Part shown: positions 62,097-64,000 of the stretch, in pieces
Position numbering within the stretch: position 1 is the first letter of the stretch
Layout: every line of letters starts with the position of its first letter
Origin: Desulfurivibrionaceae bacterium
Lineage (GTDB): Bacteria > Desulfobacterota > Desulfobulbia > Desulfobulbales > VMSU01
Length of the DNA: 64,000 nucleotides
Direction of reading: 5' to 3'
NCBI GenBank assembly: GCA_030145275.1
Contig: JAQYVV010000004.1
Location: 62,001-126,000 of the forward strand
The notes under the pieces: model-generated
What the model was told of the DNA's origin: nothing
The model's input: only the letters and a program-made list of their open reading frames with translations
Databases searched by the model: none
Program-made: the position numbers and the translations under genes

Positions 62097-62879
62097 ATGA
62101 AACCAATTCTTGAAGTAAATAAAATATGTATGGATTTTGGCGGACTGCGTGCCTTGGACCAACTTGATCTGGAAGTGAAAAGTGGTGAGATAGTCGCATT
62201 GATAGGACCAAATGGGGCAGGGAAAACCACCTTTTTTAACTGTGTGACCGGAATTTACGCCCCGACCAGTGGCAATATTTTTCTCCATGATATGAAGGGT
62301 AAATCTTCTTCACTGAACGGTTTAAAACCCAATAAGATAACTGAAAAAGGCCTTGCCAGAACTTTTCAAAATATTCGCCTTTTTTCTGAAATGACTGTGT
62401 TGGAGAACGTGATGGTCGGCTGCCATTGTCGTTCAACTGCATCTATTCTCGGGGCTCTGTTTCGCAATAAAAAAACAGTTCAAGAGGAAGAGGAAATTGT
62501 CCGTAAAAGTTATGGGATTTTGCAAAAAGTTGGGATCTCAGAGTATGTGAATGAGATGGCCAAAAACCTGCCATATGGGGCCCAACGTCGTCTTGAAATT
62601 GCAAGGGCGCTGGCCACCGAACCACTCCTTCTGCTTCTGGATGAACCGGCTGCCGGAATGAATCCCCAGGAGACAAAAGAACTGGACGAACTTATTGTGC
62701 GATTGCGGGATAACGAAGGGCTCTCAATACTCCTGATCGAGCATGATATGAAACTTGTTATGAGTTTGTCTGATCGAATTTTTGTTATGGACTACGGTAG
62801 AAAAATTGCCCAGGGGACTCCCGCCGAAGTGCGTGAAAACCCCGTTGTTATAAAGGCATATCTTGGAGATGATTCCTGA
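62097..62879 (+). CDS. livG: Branched-chain amino-acid ABC transporter ATPase
   Basis: 260-residue ATPase with Walker A GPNGAGKTT, the LivG-type insertion, signature YGAQRRLEIARAL (in place of LSGGQ, as usual for LivG) and Walker B LLLLDEPAAGMNP, H-loop LLIEHDM. It would energise LivHM. Overlaps livF by one base (TGATG at 62877-62881). Confidence 0.95.
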   Translation: MKPILEVNKICMDFGGLRALDQLDLEVKSGEIVALIGPNGAGKTTFFNCVTGIYAPTSGNIFLHDMKGKSSSLNGLKPNKITEKGLARTFQNIRLFSEMTVLENVMVGCHCRSTASILGALFRNKKTVQEEEEIVRKSYGILQKVGISEYVNEMAKNLPYGAQRRLEIARALATEPLLLLLDEPAAGMNPQETKELDELIVRLRDNEGLSILLIEHDMKLVMSLSDRIFVMDYGRKIAQGTPAEVRENPVVIKAYLGDDS

Positions 62880-63586
62880 TGTTGTCTATGAAAAATGTTC
62901 AAGCATATTACGGCAACATCCATGCCTTAAGAGACATTAATGTTGAGATTGAACGAGGAGAGATCATTACTCTTATAGGTGCAAACGGTGCGGGGAAAAC
63001 TACCACCTTGATGGCCATTTCAGGGATTGTTCCTCCAAGGGGAGGTAGCATAAATTTTCTCGGTCAGCCTATTCACGCCTTGCGCCCTGACCGGATCGTT
63101 TCTCTTGGTATAAGTCAGGTGCCGGAAGGTCGGCATATATTCCCCCATTTATCTGTTGCTGAAAATCTTGATATGGGCGCCTTTCTTCGTAAAGATAAAG
63201 GACAGGTTAAAGAGGATCTTGAATATATTTTTGACCTCTTTCCCATTTTAGCAGAACGCCGTGCCCAAGACGGGGGGACTTTGAGCGGCGGAGAGCAGCA
63301 AATGCTCGCCATTTCAAGGGCCCTGATGGCTCGACCAACACTTCTCCTGCTTGATGAGCCCTCCCTCGGTCTTGCTCCCTTAGTGATAAAACACATCTTT
63401 AAAATTATAAAAAAAATTAACCAGGAGCACAACACCACCGTTTTTCTCGTGGAACAGAATGCAAATTTGGCTCTTCACACAGCAGATCGGGGCTATGTGA
63501 TGGAAAATGGAAGAATTACCCTGGAAGGGGTAGCTGACGAACTTCTTGCCGACGACAGGGTCAAGCAGGCCTACCTGGGGCTTTGA
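62879..63586 (+). CDS. livF: Branched-chain amino-acid ABC transporter ATPase
   Basis: 235-residue second ATPase of the transporter. Walker A GANGAGKTT, signature LSGGEQQMLAISRALM, Walker B LLLLDEPSLGLAP, and the switch histidine position reads VFLVEQNANLAL (glutamine instead of histidine, as usual for LivF). Last gene of the operon; no clear terminator is visible directly after it. Confidence 0.95.
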   Translation: MLSMKNVQAYYGNIHALRDINVEIERGEIITLIGANGAGKTTTLMAISGIVPPRGGSINFLGQPIHALRPDRIVSLGISQVPEGRHIFPHLSVAENLDMGAFLRKDKGQVKEDLEYIFDLFPILAERRAQDGGTLSGGEQQMLAISRALMARPTLLLLDEPSLGLAPLVIKHIFKIIKKINQEHNTTVFLVEQNANLALHTADRGYVMENGRITLEGVADELLADDRVKQAYLGL

Positions 63587-63789
63587 TCAAAAAAACTGTA
63601 ACGGAAAGATAAATTGCGATAAGAATATGTGATTATCACTAATTTTCAGCTAAAGTTATGTTCTCCTTTGGGCTATGCATGGATTTATGCGTAAAGTAAT
63701 TAGTTTATGACTGATGCTTAAGGGAAATTATGGGGGAATGCGGGATTCCAAGCCCGGTTATCTTTTGCAGGCGGTGCAAAGTGCTCCTA

Positions 63790-64000
63790 TCATACCGTTT
63801 TGACCAGATTTTTATGATATGTGATGCTGGGGGCGCCGTCAACATAGATGCCTTCTAGATAGGAGAGTTTTCTTGGCAGCTGTTTCACCGTGCCCCTGGC
63901 AATCAGGAATGTTGCTTTCCGCCCGACAGTAAGCGTCCCCAGGTTCTCCATGCCGAAGAATCTGGATCCATTTTCCGATGCGCACTGGATGGTTTCCTCC
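63790..64000 (-). CDS. Amidohydrolase family protein, C-terminal part (runs off the window)
   Basis: The minus strand carries 69 codons, open to the window edge and ending TGA at 63790-63792. The encoded piece (SENGSRFFGMENLGTLTVGR, then KATFLIARGT and YLEGIYVDGAPS) matches the C-terminal strand-rich part of amidohydrolases, where metabolic enzymes fold a GxLxxGKxADLxxxD-like strand. The active site is outside the window, so the substrate is unknown. It converges on livF; the 200 bases between have no gene. Confidence 0.6.
   Translation of the reverse strand, partial: EETIQCASENGSRFFGMENLGTLTVGRKATFLIARGTVKQLPRKLSYLEGIYVDGAPSITYHKNLVKTV

Overview
The window looks like chromosome of a Gram-negative anaerobe of the Desulfobulbales type (Desulfobacterota, the former sulfate-reducing Deltaproteobacteria). 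This is inferred from the complete-looking futalosine (mqn) menaquinone block, MglA/roadblock signalling genes, the many zinc-ribbon proteins, a TolC/HlyD envelope export set and the style of the intergenic palindromes. No rRNA, phage, plasmid or sulfate-reduction marker gene is present, so the taxonomic call is only moderate. Base composition and codon use look even across the window; only the intergenic repeats stand out.

Layout. 0-5.4 kb: housekeeping run rplU-rpmA-obgE-proB-proA-nadD. 5.5-8.4 kb: a PilZ protein divergent from gmd-fcl (GDP-fucose synthesis). 8.8-12.3 kb (minus): a translationally coupled SH3-protein / M48 lipoprotein / CHASE2 adenylate cyclase operon. 13.3-20.8 kb: a TetR regulator with its own operator, then mqnE, mqnC, an amidohydrolase (probable aminofutalosine deaminase), mqnA, menG/ubiE, a ubiX-like gene and a ubiA-like prenyltransferase. 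21-24.7 kb: Smr protein, methyltransferase, orphan sensor kinase, zinc-ribbon protein. 25.4-34 kb: Bax-inhibitor-1 family protein, ttcA-like, lipoprotein, hisB, tRNA-Gly(GCC), rplM-rpsI, argC-truA, an aminotransferase and a 60-residue protein.

34.8-55.8 kb is one long minus-strand stretch and the most unusual part. Read in transcription order it holds a TolC-like outer-membrane protein with a long C-terminal extension, a TPR protein, a FecR-domain protein, a 2474-residue DUF4347/FG-GAP/cadherin-like surface protein with an N-terminal LEPRxLL motif, a short HlyD-type adaptor, a GAF-like/HlyD fusion, and an M50 metalloprotease fused to an HlyD-like domain. No ABC transporter is present, so it looks like an export route for the giant protein that differs from classical type I secretion. 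Directly downstream is a tight five-gene operon: roadblock (MglB-like), MglA-like GTPase, a 685-residue acidic protein with three related helical repeats, a zinc-ribbon protein with a roadblock-like end, and a second small roadblock-like protein. It resembles a self-contained GTPase switch with an undescribed scaffold. An SH3/coiled-coil membrane protein follows.

56-63.6 kb: an SPFH protein with three C-terminal zinc ribbons coupled to a second zinc-ribbon protein, then a branched-chain amino-acid ABC transporter (livK-H-M-G-F). The window ends inside an amidohydrolase gene on the minus strand.

The intergenic DNA carries at least ten long imperfect palindromes with a shared tip (GTAACTATTCAG / GTAAATATTCGG type) but different bodies, three of them nearly identical 152-153 bp copies. 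A second family begins TTGATGGCGTCGCAAAAAGT. In four genes (mqnE, the ubiA-like gene, the sensor kinase and livH) the stop codon lies inside the repeat tip. This repeat system and the 34.8-55.8 kb region are the two things most worth following up.
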